From the NCBI GenBank assembly GCA_026936325.1, contig JAPTHN010000007.1, positions 17,792,337 to 17,856,336 on the forward strand: DNA of 64,000 nt, in the 5' to 3' direction. Position 1 is the stretch's first letter, and each line of letters opens with the position of its first letter. Below are positions 33,261 through 45,570 of this stretch, piece after piece. The DNA comes from Platynereis dumerilii (Eukaryota; Annelida; Polychaeta; Phyllodocida; Nereididae). A program made the position numbers and the translations under genes. Under the pieces are notes generated by a model. The model was not told the DNA's origin. It saw only the letters and a program-made list of their open reading frames with translations, and did not search any database.

Positions 33261-34930
33261 CCCAAGAGGAGAGGAGATGAGACGAAGGAACGTGACTGAG
33301 ACCAGAGACTGAGCCCAGAGACCTGTGCAGAGCGAGAGACTGCATGAGAGTGTTAGGATTTAATGAAATTACACTGATAAATAGGTTTGTGTAAAACAGA
33401 CAAACTGACAAAATGAATGTTAGCTGGTGTCCATTCAAAATTTTGTGTATATCAAACAAGATTTTTATGTGAAATAGACAAGGGAATTGTCCATTATGAC
33501 AATTTTTTTGCGTGATTTGCTTAAAGAAATGTAAAAAAAAAATACACTATTACCTTTGTCTGAATTTGTAAACAGACAGACACCAGCTAACTTCCATTTT
33601 GTCTGTTTCACACAAACCTTTTTTCAGTGTACAGCTTTCAAATACACGTAATAAGGAGACTGAATACCATACTATACAATACAATGTAATTAAATGCAAC
33701 ATAACATAATACAATACAATAATATACAATTGTTGATAATAAACTGTATTCTGTGTATAGATGTGATATATAGCAAACTATGTTGATCCTGGGGCTCCAC
33801 TTGGAGGGGGCATTAATCCGGGAGAGGGAGGGGGTCACGGCTGGGGACAAGGGACAGGCAGGAGCAAGCTGGGGGTCTGGGGGGCAATAACAGCAGATTG
33901 ATGCTCTGAAGCAAGGATGCGGTCAGGGAGGCTGGCCAGTGGTGATGCTGCTCTAGCTGCAGCTTATATGTCCACATGTGCTGTGTTTGTGACACAGATA
34001 CAGCTGATGCTGCAGAGAATACTATATGGGTGGTGTTATTAAAATCTCTAGTGTTTTCCAATGTCCTGGTCTAAATAAGTACTTGAATTTTGTGATATGC
34101 CAGATTTAAAAACCCATGCCTATTTCACAACTTTAAAAATGTAATCAACATTACGATGTTTCTACTTGTAATAGAGACTTATCAAATTGCTTGTAATGGA
34201 AAAGGCTTGTAAATCAACATCGATGTTGAAAGAGTATAAAATTAAGAGCACCAGTAGGTTCATACACAAAAAATCATCAATTCAAAAGATTAAACTTGAT
34301 TTGACTTCAGATTTACATGGCAAAAGTCCATAGAATGCTTATTACATATTAACTTAGTTAGCAAGTTGTCATCTCAGGATGGTACCCACCCACTGACCAC
34401 CCAGACAAAAGGCTGCATGAAGCACAAAAGATAGGATACAGGACAAGATAGGGGAGTCTATCAGCAGTGGTCAGCAGGATGGGGGAGAGATGGCTTGGGA
34501 GGGAAGGACATCATGGACAGGAGGATATTAGGACATCAAGCAGCCATCAAGGAAGATGTCCTATCATGAGCTATACATACATTGTCATTGGGTCAAGAAA
34601 GCAATTTCCGAGATGCCATTGCTTGTTCTCTATGTCTTTTTGTGAGTGACCAGAGTCCGGTCTGAAGCAGTCAGGACAATATGGCCACTGCTTGGGCTGC
34701 AATGGTCAATGCTCTGGAGCCACTGGGGTGCCATGGCAAGATATGAAGCATAGGCTTATTGCCCATCAATCCCAAGACATTGTCCACATACAAAATGAGG
34801 TCCTTCATAAAACTGATAAAAACTATATGGAGATAGGGCAGCTTTTTGTCATGTTTTGTTCTTGTTCTTCTATACAAGTTATATTTCCAGCATCATAGAA
34901 CATGCATGTTTCAATACTCGACCTGGGACG
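33261..34930. other. Non-coding stretch, no gene recognised
   Basis: Contains imperfectly repeated words around 33365-33625 (GTGTAAAACAGACAAACTGAC and its complement-like ACAGACAGACACCAGCTAAC), suggesting a decayed hairpin element about 250 bp long, and an ATAATACAATACAAT microsatellite-like tract near 33705. No gene seen. Confidence 0.35.
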
Positions 34931-34934
34931 CAAA

Positions 34935-34991
34935 CCGTCACGTAAATCAGGACGTTATGAAACAGCGTCATGAACGTCACGAACGTCACAA
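34935..34991. promoter_or_regulatory. CRE half-site cluster
   Basis: Within 57 bp there are CGTCACGTAA, GACGTTATG, GCGTCATG and two tandem AACGTCAC words, all CRE/ATF-like with intact CpG. A CpG-bearing segment with no recognised exon follows to about 35130. It could be a promoter or enhancer. Confidence 0.38.
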
Positions 34992-35280
34992 TGTGGGTGA
35001 TTTATTTGGGGCATTTTAAAAACGCGAATCTCCTTCTTTTGGTTGTTTCATTCAGAGCGAGGCACAAACACAAAGACAGACCCAGGTGCCGGCCAGAAGT
35101 TTCGCAGAAGGTCGCCAAAGCCAGACCACCGGTGGCTATTTAGTCCAGTCTATTTCATCCGACAGCCATTTCTGCGTAAGGGCACACATTACATCTAATC
35201 ATTGCATTGAGAAGTTGCACACTACATTGGCCACAATGACAACGCACCATCTGATCCACTGGTCTGCCGGGGCCCTGCTG

Positions 35281-35328
35281 GGAGGGAGGGGGCTAAAGGG
35301 GGCCAAAGGGGGGCTAAAGGGGGCAGGG
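35281..35328 (+). other. Potential G-quadruplex
   Basis: GGAGGGAGGGGG is followed by three further runs of five or six G separated by CTAAA, CCAAA and CTAAA, then GGG. Four long G-runs with 5-nt loops satisfy the usual quadruplex pattern. The 14-15 bp periodicity also makes it a small tandem repeat. Confidence 0.6.
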
Positions 35329-35329
35329 T

Positions 35330-38300
35330 GCACTCACTCGAAATACCCTCTTAGTGCACACCCTTTTGTCAAGCCCCCAGCATTGTGTTGGAAAATGGCA
35401 GAGAGTGAAAGCAAGTAATCCGCAGCTGTTGCAATAATAAGTTACAAAATATTACCATTAAAAGTCAGTGGAGAAGTCAGAGACAAAGTCATGGCCAAGG
35501 CACTTCAAAAGGAAACACAAATGGAATAATGGAGAGATGCTGGGAGAGATGCTGGGAGCAGAGCAATTCATTGAACTTGCAAGTGAGGAGCACAAGTAGG
35601 CCTGAGTGCTTCCACTCCTACACAAATTACAGAAAGAAGAAACAGTATATTGGAAGGAGGGGAAACGTGCTCTGTAGTAATGAGACAGAATAAGTCAGAG
35701 AGAAGAAAGTGTTTTTTGTTGTGCAGGAGGCAAGAAGAAACAACTAACAGCGACCTCAGAGCTCTTAAAGCCCCTCACAAAAAGGGTGCTGCTTTGCTCC
35801 TCAGAATAAACTAGGAAATTGAGCCTGCAGTGATGGTGTTCTTTTTATTGCAGCTAACAGGCTCTTTTCATTTGGGCAACAAGGCGTATTGGCAATTGGA
35901 TTGCAAAGGCAGCTAGGGCCACAGAGCAGCATCTTACAGACGAATCAGTAGCAGAAGCAGCAGCCCAGGGTAGATGCGAGGTCAGAGTGTGCCCTGTCCC
36001 ATCCTCTTGCATTGATTGCAGGCCTTCTTCTGTGCCCCTACAGCCTCCAGAGCTGCAGCAAGACCACGCCCCTTGCTGGTATGCTGCCACCTGATTGGCT
36101 GTGTGTGTCACATGACAGACCACGTGGTGGCACGAGTCTTGTGCTCGTGGAGTGTCGCGCGCTGCAGTGGCGTGCCCTCGTGGCGAGCAAGCCACTCATT
36201 CGTCCAAGAACAGACAATGCTGCAAAGACATATCAGAACAAATAATTGCATCCGAGTTGACATGTTAGAGCTGCCACTGGAAGGATGTTTGCTCCGAATA
36301 ACACCATGTCTTGCTTCTTGTGTTTGTGTTTTCCTTTGTGATTTCACGAAATAAATAGTGTTTTGTCGTATTCATTTGAAATAAAAAGCATTGCTCACAA
36401 TATGCCATTCATTTGGTGGATCCCAGTTGATGTTAAAATGAGACAGGCCTGATTTTGAATGAAGGCTTTTAACATCCATTGGTGTGATAATAGTACCATC
36501 CTGACACTAATACAGTATAGGAGTTACCACAGAAATCAGATAATCACATTGTGCTATCCAGTCATAGGCCTTTGCCATTTTAAGCTACAATGTTGGTAAT
36601 ATCTTAACTTGAAATATGAAAATGAGAGCAACAAACCAGGATGTGGACTTATTCTGGTTTTGCCTTGCTGTGGTCAAGAGAGCCCTTCAAAGACAATTCG
36701 TGATGAAGTCGTGGCCATACTTCATTTCTAACTATTTTCTGACTTGTTAACTTTCTGATGAAGTTTGATCAGTTCTGGGAATGCAGGATCATGGCGCAAG
36801 GAGCTGATCAGTCATTGGCAGGCTGACAGGATGATGACTGCAAACAGAAATTGAACAGATTCAGAAGATTGGTGTGTGTGGTCATGCAGCTGGCCAGGGG
36901 ACTGCAGTCTGCTCCCAGCCAAAATGCCATGCTCTGCCATGCTCTGAGCCATGCTCTGGACCATATGTGTCTTCATTCCACATGCATTGGTTCTTGAGAT
37001 TGGTCAGCCTGATTGGTCGGATTGATTGGCACAGAGCTAGAAATTAGATTGAGGAAGTTCAAGATCAGAAATTTGAAGGAAAGTGGATCGCATTTTATTG
37101 TGATAAACACCATACATGTACAAGTCTTCATTAAATGTGTGTGGTTCTGGAGCAACTGCATTGGACATTTCTGAATAATAGGTCTACAGCAGGCCTAGTA
37201 CTGGAGAAAGAGAATGGTACAATTACTGTTGTCAAGTTAATAACACATTCTTATGAACGTCCATGAAGTATGTTTCATGGTTTCTCAGCATGGTTGTAAA
37301 AGTCCTATCTATCTCAATCATTGACCTTTTGCCTTGTCCGGATAACGGTTGAATGTCAAATACTATGTTCTAGTACCGAACAGACCATCTACACCGTTAC
37401 ATAGTCAGCCCAGAGTATGGATAGTCTTTGCCTGAAGTCGGCAAACAGCTCAGGAGTCAGGGCCACCATAGACATTTCATGCAGCAACCTTTGTGAGGAT
37501 CATGAATTAATGCAAACATAGCCCGAGGAGAGGTTTTAACAAGTTTTGAGTCAGAGGATATTTCACCAGCAGGTCCCCACTCGCACGATATGGTAATGGT
37601 ATGGCCCAGCTGTAATAAGCAGCACGCCAACATGCGTGATTTTCTAGCAGTCAAAGTAAGAAGCACACAGCAGAGTAGTGGAGTGAGCCAGTCAGGGACC
37701 ACAGCAGCCATGTTAGAGCACCCCGGGCAGTTTGACACTCAGCGAAAATGGCCTGACACCTTCAAACACTGACCACATGATCCCAAACTAACAACTTCCA
37801 AACAGCTACGAGCAACTGCTAACTCTGGCCTTTCTGCTTTCTGTGGTCAAATGCTAGTTATTATGCTCTGCTTGTTTGTAGTATTACTTTGAGAGAGGTT
37901 TTGTGTATACTTTACTACAAACAGCAATGAAGAATGTTTATCACGAGCTATACACGTGAAAAAAGCTAATTAATGAAGTCCATATAGGCCTATATATGTA
38001 ATAAAAATTCGCCTTCGAGAGATATCACTTGACAAGTCATTCAAGCGCGCACTGTATGTCCCTGTTTTCGACAATTCACAATTAGCAATTTAGCGCTGGA
38101 GCGACCGCTCTGTTGCATACGTTAAGAGCCGCATGTGGCCATGTGTTGCAGTGAAGTAGCAAATGAACTGATTTGAGAGAACATAAAAAGTACACGGAAC
38201 ACCCAGTTTCTTCAATGTGTTTCTTGTATTTTTCTGCGTTTACTAATAAACCAAACATCAAAGTATTGAGGCAATGAGCAAATTACAAGTCGACTTTTTC

Positions 38301-38518
38301 AGAGTATCTGTTGTTGATCTGTGTTCTTTATTCTGGGTTCCATGTCAGAACAGACAATAAAATAGCGCACAAAGTGAACAGCAATGAGAAGAGAGACAAC
38401 TGAAAGAGAAAGGAAAAAAGAAGTTGGAGAAGTGAGTAATTGTTGTGCTCATTGCTTGTGTGTAATCAGCAGCCTTGATTTGACTAAATGAGCATGTCAA
38501 CTTGTTCTTCTGTCAAGT
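35330..38518. other. Non-coding stretch, no firm gene
   Basis: A good acceptor-like tract (GTTCTTTTTATTGCAG) ends at about 35853 and is followed by open sequence in more than one frame and on both strands, so no exon is called. An E-box palindrome CCACGTGG lies at about 36120. GCCATGCTCTG is repeated three times near 36930-36965. Otherwise featureless. Confidence 0.35.
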
Positions 38519-38520
38519 TA

Positions 38521-38709
38521 CACTCTAAAAAATTCCAGACAAAATTGGTGTTTTAGATTCAAAATGGTTTTTTGAAACACCAAATTTCAATGCAAAAAAC
38601 CAAAATGGATTTTTTTAAAAATCCATTTTGGTTTTGCATTGAAATTTGGTTTTTCAAAAAACCATTTTGAATCTAAAAAAACAATTTTGTCCCGACATTT
38701 TTTAGAGTG
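38521..38709. mobile_element. Palindromic snap-back MITE, copy 2 (189 bp)
   Basis: Same family and exactly the same length as 13243-13431, but inverted: it starts CACTCTAAAAAATTCCAGAC and ends with the complement of CACTCTAAAAAATGTCGGG. It is flanked by TA on both sides. The full-length palindrome would fold into one hairpin. It has no coding capacity. Confidence 0.88.
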
Positions 38710-38711
38710 TA

Positions 38712-40880
38712 TGAGAAACCGAAGTCACAGGCAGCTCAGGAGAAGAGACAAGCCAGGAGCTAAAGAAGGAGGAGGAGGAGCAGGCAGAATGATACCAAGT
38801 GCAGCAATCACAGAAATTAGATGATGAATTCTCCACAGAAAATCCAATAATTTCCTACAAGGCGAATTAAGCCCCTCTTCATCCTTAAGTATGGAATTTT
38901 ACCATTGCTATTTCCGCCAGCCAGTATTCCCAGTACCCGCGCAATAAATCAACTGTCACTCAGCGCGAATTCGAGAGTAATTAATTATCCCAATTATTGT
39001 GATTATGACGGGGAGCTTTGCGGTGGGACGACGTCCGGGGATTCTCGTTGGCGCGCGATTGGACGAGATCTTGGCGAGACTAGGAGATGTTCAGGGAGAA
39101 CGCATGATCTGGGAATGTTCCATCGCGGGTGTTCATCTGAGAACGCACAATATCGCTGTCAATCAGCGTGACATTTGCAATTTTCAATCGTCAGATCGCC
39201 AAGACCTGTTAATATGAAGAGAGCAAGGGGTTAAATAAGAGTGGATGGCAAATTAAAGAGGTGGGCCTGCTTGGCCAGGGTTAGATAGCTTTCAGCCTCC
39301 CAGTCTGGGTGTGGGTGGTGCCTTAGATTTCAGGCTATGATTCCAGCCCCTTCCTAATCCTTTTAGATACTGGATCTTGGCCTAATTCGACGGCCTTTGT
39401 CAGCCAGCTGTGATTCCAGGGCCTGTCAGGGAAATGGGTAATTATAGATACTCAGGGTGATCAGACCACACACAGCAGGCATGGCCACCCCGCACTGCAA
39501 AGACAATCACTATAATACCGTAATTAAACGGGGCTAAAACGCGTCCCTAAGACCTGCTGGAAGCTGTTGACTAACCCCAGGGAGCAATCCCGACATGCAC
39601 CTGCACGCATGCGCACTGCAATACACGCACATACCCCATCAGGGTAAAAACCTCCCTCCAATCTCCAGGAAAAAAAATTAATTAGGAAAATAAATTGCAA
39701 CTACATGGGATTTGTTCTGGGGATTTTGGACCACAAACTTTCAGCAAATATCTTTAACATGTTAGCTGGATTTTCTCACAAAGCAATGCTCCTCAACTTA
39801 ATTAGTTGGTCCAAAGTGAAATATTTGGAGAAAAGTTTTTAGCAGAGAAAACAAACCTTTTATCAGGAAAGGAATATTTGGTACTGAAACAAAATTGCAT
39901 TTGAAACTGCTTTAACATCGTGTTTGAATCTGATTGGATGGTCTGTTGTTTGCTGTTGCTTATGGGGTTTTCATTTCATACACACCTTCAGGTTCAAACT
40001 CTTCATGCATGTTTCAGCTCAGTGCATTTGTAGCATTTAGGCCATCTTAGCAGTATCCAACTGACTGCTCATTTTCCAAACCGCAACCATTGCAGCGAGT
40101 GGAATTTGAGAACTCATCAACTCGAGAAATTAAATTATTGGCATTAAAAGAGATGACTTCTGGTATCTTTTAGTGTTAACCAAATTTGCACTTGATACGT
40201 CGGCCCACCACATATTCAGTTCATAAGATATTGCCTCATAAATTTTTGGTGGAAGTGGGCAAACGTTTTCTTCACAAAACAAAAACAAACCACGAGGACA
40301 TCCGATTTGAAGGTATTACCTGCTGTCTGAACCAGGTAATTGTATATCTAGTGACTAAATTGCAATATAGTGTATGCTGTATATACACTAGTTTGGCCTA
40401 CACGGATGTGCAAAGTGGAGACTAAAAACTTAAAACTCAGGCACTGGTTACAGGGTCTTGGCAGGCGCAAGGTGCATACACTGAAACAATTCTTATCAGT
40501 ATACAACCCAATTCAGTGGATTTATGCCTATGTTATTCTCACATACCCACGGTATAGTTACATACATGAGCTAGTGGCAGAGCTGCCCAGCTCGAACGTG
40601 GGAAGAAAGTTCAGTGGCTGGTGACCCTGGTCCCCTCTGGTCCGCCCTGGTCCTCCCTGGTCCAGTCAATATGAGCAGAGTGTCAGAGGCTGAATGGGGG
40701 CCATAAGCTAAGCCAAATGGCTGGGTGGCCGGGTGCACGGGGCCAGCTCATTTCCAGCCTATTCCAGCCCAAAAGTTTATGAGGAAATTACCAGGAAGGT
40801 CTGGCAGTCTCAGCAAGCATAACAGGAAAGGCTGTGTGAATTTTTTATGCCACCTCATCCACTGTCATCCGCATAGCTAT
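38712..40880. other. Non-coding; possible conserved regulatory blocks
   Basis: 38970-39220 is richer in CpG and contains a homeobox-type run (TAATTAATTATCCCAATTATT); it has the look of a conserved non-coding element. A near-NRF1 word ACGCATGCGCA lies at about 39606. No supported exon. Confidence 0.3.
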
Positions 40881-40932
40881 GGCTGGGTGCAATGGCTTGG
40901 TGCAATGGCTGGGTGCAATGGCTTGGTGCAAT
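40881..40932. repeat. 13-bp tandem repeat, four copies
   Basis: GGCTGGGTGCAAT alternates with GGCTTGGTGCAAT for four units, followed by a partial GATGCAAT. It is a small recent tandem array. Confidence 0.9.
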
Positions 40933-41818
40933 GATGCAATGTGCAGGGAGTTATGGCCCTGCTCACTCATCCTGCTCCTCATGCACATTGAAACAAGGAG
41001 AAAATTACTACCAACAACTTGGGCCTCATGCAGCTGCGGAATTAATTGCTCCCAGAATTCTGCTCTATGAATGTGTTGGGAGAACCATGGAAAGTCAAAA
41101 CAAAGTCAGCCACTACATGAATACTTGTGAATAGCAGCACTGAGAAGTGATATTATTTTTTCACTGAGAACTTTCTTGACGAATTGCATGTTCAAACCAT
41201 ATGTTCAGCTGTCTTCGAAAAGTAACGGCTAAATTTCGAGTGAAATGGTACAAAACTGAGGCCCTAAAATGGTTTGCAAATATGTCATAAGTTTATCAGA
41301 ACTCATCAGTTTTGGTCTACACAAGTCTCAGTTTATTCAACCTCCAAAGGATGACATTTCGCACATTTTCATATGCTCCCGTTTATCAGATTGCCATGAT
41401 CGATACTTGGCGTGAAAAACAATTGCTTTGCACCGTGGAGTAAAAGTCTTTGGCCTGAGTGCAGTAATCCGGATTAGACTCCTGGAGGAATGCCCCTCAA
41501 GTGATTGTGGCTGCAACCCTGAACTTTAATCTGGAGGGGAGATCAAATGACAGAGAAGGAAAGTCAGAGAAGGACAAAAGAGAGCAAATATAGAGCAAGA
41601 ACAGAGACAAAAAGGAGCAAGAACAGGCAAAAGAGAGCAAGGAAAGAACAAGAGAAGTAGCCCGGGGCACTGGGGTAGAGAGATGATCCCCAGATCAGCT
41701 GACAAGAAAGATATCACAAGTTGGTGTCACTTAGGGCAGCCCACGTACCTCAGGCGAGGGTGACTTGGCTGGGAGGTCACCCATAAGACCTCGTGGCTCG
41801 CCCCTGGGAGAGGGCAAA
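40933..41818. other. Non-coding stretch, no gene recognised
   Basis: 41560-41650 is an AGAGCAA/GAACA-rich low-complexity tract. GGTGAC and GTCACC form a small inverted pair at about 41760-41781. Nothing else. Confidence 0.45.
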
Positions 41819-42148
41819 ATGGAAAACGTGATCTCTGCTCTGATGGTAATTGGCCGGCGCTACCTGGATACCGGAGGAGGTCCATCGGGAGATGTCAGTG
41901 ATTCAGAGGATGAGGATGCTACAAGAGGATTGGTGAAGTTATCAGACAATGTGTTGGGGAAGAGGGAAGAAGAATGTGTGAGGAAGGTCCTAAGTTATGG
42001 AAATTTTCATCAGACATGTGTTGTCAACATTGAATGGGGGAATGGGGAGAATATATCAATAATTGTGAAAAAAGGCATTCAGTACTCTTTATTATGTCCT
42101 GGTAATTGTTGTCCTCCATTGAGAGAAGTTGTTGGAAAGGGAAAATGA
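41819..42148 (+). CDS. Hypothetical ORF with acidic segment, 109 residues
   Basis: A frame from ATG (context GGCAAAATGG) encodes ENVISALMVIGRRYLDTGGG, then an acidic run SDSEDEDATRG at about residues 27-37, then KREEECVRKVL and a Cys-containing end. Codon-like composition and the acidic linker suggest it may be real or a fragment of a mobile-element protein, but I do not recognise a family. The frame is open 54 nt further upstream to another ATG at 41765. No splice donor or promoter is obvious. Confidence 0.25.
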   Translation: MENVISALMVIGRRYLDTGGGPSGDVSDSEDEDATRGLVKLSDNVLGKREEECVRKVLSYGNFHQTCVVNIEWGNGENISIIVKKGIQYSLLCPGNCCPPLREVVGKGK

Positions 42149-43462
42149 GACGAATAAACATCACAATTGAGTTATGAAACTACAACATACGATTTCTGGA
42201 ATTCAAATGTAATCATCCCAACCCAATTTTGCACTTATACAATAACACGATATCTCTCATAACTTTATAAATGAATACTCCATGGAGACAATCACAATCT
42301 TTCTAATCTGAACAACAATTAGATCAGTGTATCATATTCCTTTATGTTTGATTCACTTTCAGTTGAGAGTAACTCGAACTGTTCTCTTGATAAACGATGA
42401 TGAATTTAGAGCTATTTATTCCATTATGGTTGTTAGGTGACGATGTAACATCAAACGTGTCTTGGGGCTGAAAAGATGCTTGAAAATATGCTGAAAGGGT
42501 GCTTCGGGGGATGCTACAGGGATGCGGCTGCTTCAGCACCAAACAACATATGCCGAGCATTCATCAAGATATTTTGTTGTGGTGAAAAGTCTGTCTGGAA
42601 GCAATTGGCTGCTAAAGAAATCACTTTCTCACGATGGGCCAAGGAAATCTGATAAAATCCCCAACAAATTGAATTAAACAAAGCAGGATTTAGAGCTAAT
42701 TAATCCGCCTTGATGAGGCAGTTGCGGAGAAGGGCTGCTGGCTTACGGACCACACACGCAAGCAGGCTGAGGCAGGCTGAGGCGAGCAGGCTCATGAGGA
42801 AGGCAGGCTGAGGCAGAATTTGCAGGAGGCAGGCTCAAGTCCAGAGAGAAACAGGAAGGCTGCTAGGAGTAAGGAGGACAGGGACACTGATTTTCAAGCT
42901 GCAGTTGAAAGACTTAATTGGCGGTTATCTTTTTTTCCACAAAATGAATATGGTGTCTAACTTCAAGTCTGATTTAGAGATTAATAAATATAGAATAATT
43001 TATGCTTTACACATGTAGTGGCACCACATAAAATTAGGAGTAGGATTTAAAGTCAAAAGTTCCATGGTATCATTGGCCATCATAAAGTTCTCTGGGCACT
43101 TCTGGGATCAGAAGCCAGCTCTTTTCAAAGGTTTAGCTACCATGTTGTTTGTTTTCACAAAAACTATTTTTGCTTATAAGGAACTTTCCAAATATCTTGA
43201 ATACTGTGGCAACCTAATTTCATTTGTGTCAGGCCAAACATACCTGCTTCAATCAGGGGAAGGAAAATCAGTGTCAGCATGTTCCTTGAGTGGCCAACAT
43301 CCTTGAGCAGAGGCACTTAGCCAGGGACATGCGGGGAATCCCCTAACAAAGCCAGGGCCCTGCAGCCGGAAGTTGGGCAAATCTCGCAAGCTACGAGAGC
43401 AGGGACAAGATCTCCTTGTGTCCCCCACGGTCCTTGTGCTTGAGAATGGCCTATGCCCTTAA
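42149..43462. other. Non-coding stretch, no gene recognised
   Basis: A tract of GCAGGCTGAGGCAGGCTGAGG repeats lies at about 42760-42840. 43240-43450 is moderately GC-rich, next to the tail of the LINE fragment. No gene. Confidence 0.45.
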
Positions 43463-44345
43463 CTTCTTCTTCTTCTTAAGTCGTGCACCGTCCCGGGTCG
43501 CCGGGTTAGCTCTACCTGTTTCCAGGGAGCAGCACATGAAAGTATCGGACGTATAGTTGTATCTCGTTGCTTATTTGTCTACTTATTCTATTCTATACTT
43601 GTATCTTAAAGTCTTGTTTTATTTACTCTGTGCTGCTTAGCATTTCCATTATGGTTTTTAGTTCTTGCGCTGTTTTCTTCTGGAGTCTTTTACTTTGAGT
43701 GAATAGTATCTGTTTGGTGATCCTTATATTTTGTTGTTTTGTATTTTCACATTGGTTGAAAATGTGTTCTTGGGTCTCTGGGTATTGTTTGCACAGGCGG
43801 CATGTCTGGTCTGGATATTTGTTCTTATAGTTTTCCTTAATATCTAACATTCTTGTTCTTGCTTTGAATATTAGGCTGGTTTCCATTCTTGTCAGGTTGT
43901 TTGTATATGTCGCTTTTTCTGTCCCTATATATCCTTCTGTTAGGTAATGTATCTTGCTTTTGTTCGTGTCATTGTACAATTGTTCTCTGAATTTTTCTTG
44001 TATCTTTTTTCTGATGTGTTTTTTTGCTTTCTTCGGTTTCATCCTTAGGAGTGCTTCTGGTTCAATGTTATATTTCTCCATTTTGGTCTTTATTTCGTTC
44101 TCCCATTTTGTGGTCGGTTCGCTTATCAGTCTTCTTGTTAGGTTGTTTGGGGCCCTCTTTATTCTGTAGTACATGTTTATTTTCCTTTTGTCTATTATTC
44201 TCGGTATATCCAGTAGGTTCGATTCGATGTATAGGGCTTCCCTTGGTGTGCTGTGTGGTGTTATTAGTATTCTCCTTATGATGTTGTCTAGCAATCTTTC
44301 TAGTTGTTTTCCTTCCGTTTTCGTTGGTTCCCATGCTTCAGACCA
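43463..44345 (-). mobile_element. 3' fragment of a LINE (non-LTR retrotransposon)
   Basis: On the minus strand the sequence reads the end of a reverse-transcriptase ORF, a stop codon at 43623-43625, about 145 bp of 3' UTR and a microsatellite tail of five AAG units (43463-43477). The 5' end is truncated at about 44345, as is usual for LINE insertions. Target-site duplications are not clear. The clade cannot be fixed from this part alone. Confidence 0.8.
43626..44345 (-). pseudogene. C-terminal part of LINE reverse transcriptase
   Basis: About 240 residues remain open. They begin WSEAWEPTKTEGKQLERLL, run through TPHSTPREALYIESNLLDIP, the typical post-RT thumb region of LINE proteins, and end with a Cys-rich motif C-x2-C-x8-H-x4-C in CRLCKQYPETQEHIFNQC (C165, C168, H177, C182 counted from the internal Met at 44292-44294). 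The catalytic RT core and endonuclease are missing, so it is a dead 5'-truncated copy. The frame is uninterrupted, so the insertion is not very old. Confidence 0.8.
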
Positions 44346-45433
44346 TTAAGACCTGCAAGCTCAACTTGAAAGCTCACCTTCCGAGCTGCCTTTCTCCACA
44401 AGGTTCTGCTTGGGATGCTTCTTGGCTGTTTCTTGGGAGGCTTGGAGGATGTTTTCAGCAAAAGCTCCTGTCCTCCTGCACAAAAATGGCTTCACCAACC
44501 CAATTTACTGCCTTCCCATTATACAAGACACATCAGCCATCTTCTTGACCAACAAACAACAACAAAATATATATTTACCAACAACTACAACATGTATTTA
44601 GAGCCATTTGGTCGCATCGATTCAACTGCTTGGTTAAAATTAGACATAATATATTTTTGATTCAAATGTCTATTCCAAATATGGTGTATGCAGTCTGATG
44701 TGAACAGTTAAAAAGCATCCCCACCATAGGTAAATATTAAACTAACACAGAATCCATAGTAAAGACAGAGCTTAGGCTCATAGTAAGGGGGTGTCCATTG
44801 TGTTTGGCCAAGGGTTTGTGGAGGCAGCATGTTTTGACAGTCGAGATCTCTGGAGCTTCATCGTTAATCTACAATTTCCTGGCGTTTGTGCTGGTCGTGG
44901 GCTGGGGCCGGGCAGTCGTCCTAATCACCCATTAAGGGGCATTTCGCTGATCAGGGGATGAAATAAAGATTAGCCGGGGCTAATGAAGGCTGAGCACAGT
45001 TGTTTTGGCTCTGTTGGCCATCCTGGGGCGACCAGGGCATCATTGGTCATGAGCTAGGGTTGAGCATGGGGCAGGAGAGGGCAGGGCTTTGACTAATTCC
45101 CATTGTAGTCCAGATGGCCCACATTACCATGTGCAAACAAACTGACCAGTGGTCATCTAGGATCCCGGATTTGACCATTCCCTTCTAATGGTCCCTGCAA
45201 GGTGGAAGGCCGGATCCGGGATGCTTAATCGAATTTGCTCAGCCTTCGCCATGTTTGCCATCAAAAGACGTTTATTTGTCCGCCTCACTTCTTGATGTCC
45301 TCCCAATGGTCAAGCGATGGTCAAGCGATGGCCGGGCAATGGTCAGCCACTGGTCAAGGCTTCCGTTATGATCCTTTCATACACTACCCTCCCCTGTCCA
45401 CCCCAAACAGTTGATTAAAGCCACGTGAACTAT
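44346..45433. other. Non-coding; weak exon-like segment on minus strand
   Basis: At about 44350-44490 both strands are open and exon-like (minus: FAENILQASQETAKKHPKQN, with possible splice sites), so I make no gene call. 44860-45010 carries several TAATC/GATTA homeobox-type words and may be a conserved element. 45305-45360 has short GGTCAAGCGAT repeats. Confidence 0.3.
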
Positions 45434-45570
45434 TAGTCCGGTTGCTGAGGCCCAAAAATGGACCCGAGCGGTAACCGGCTGGATTACATTCATTCCAAAG
45501 CAGAATTTTCTGAATTTTTCAGAAATGGTATTTTTATTGTTCTATCTGGGGGCTATCTTGGTCAAAAATG

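Noticed and set aside
44350-44500. Minus-strand exon-like segment (FAENILQASQETAKKH) with possible splice sites
   Set aside because: The plus strand is equally open and protein-like (KAPVLLHKNGFTNPIYCLP), and neither matches a family I know.
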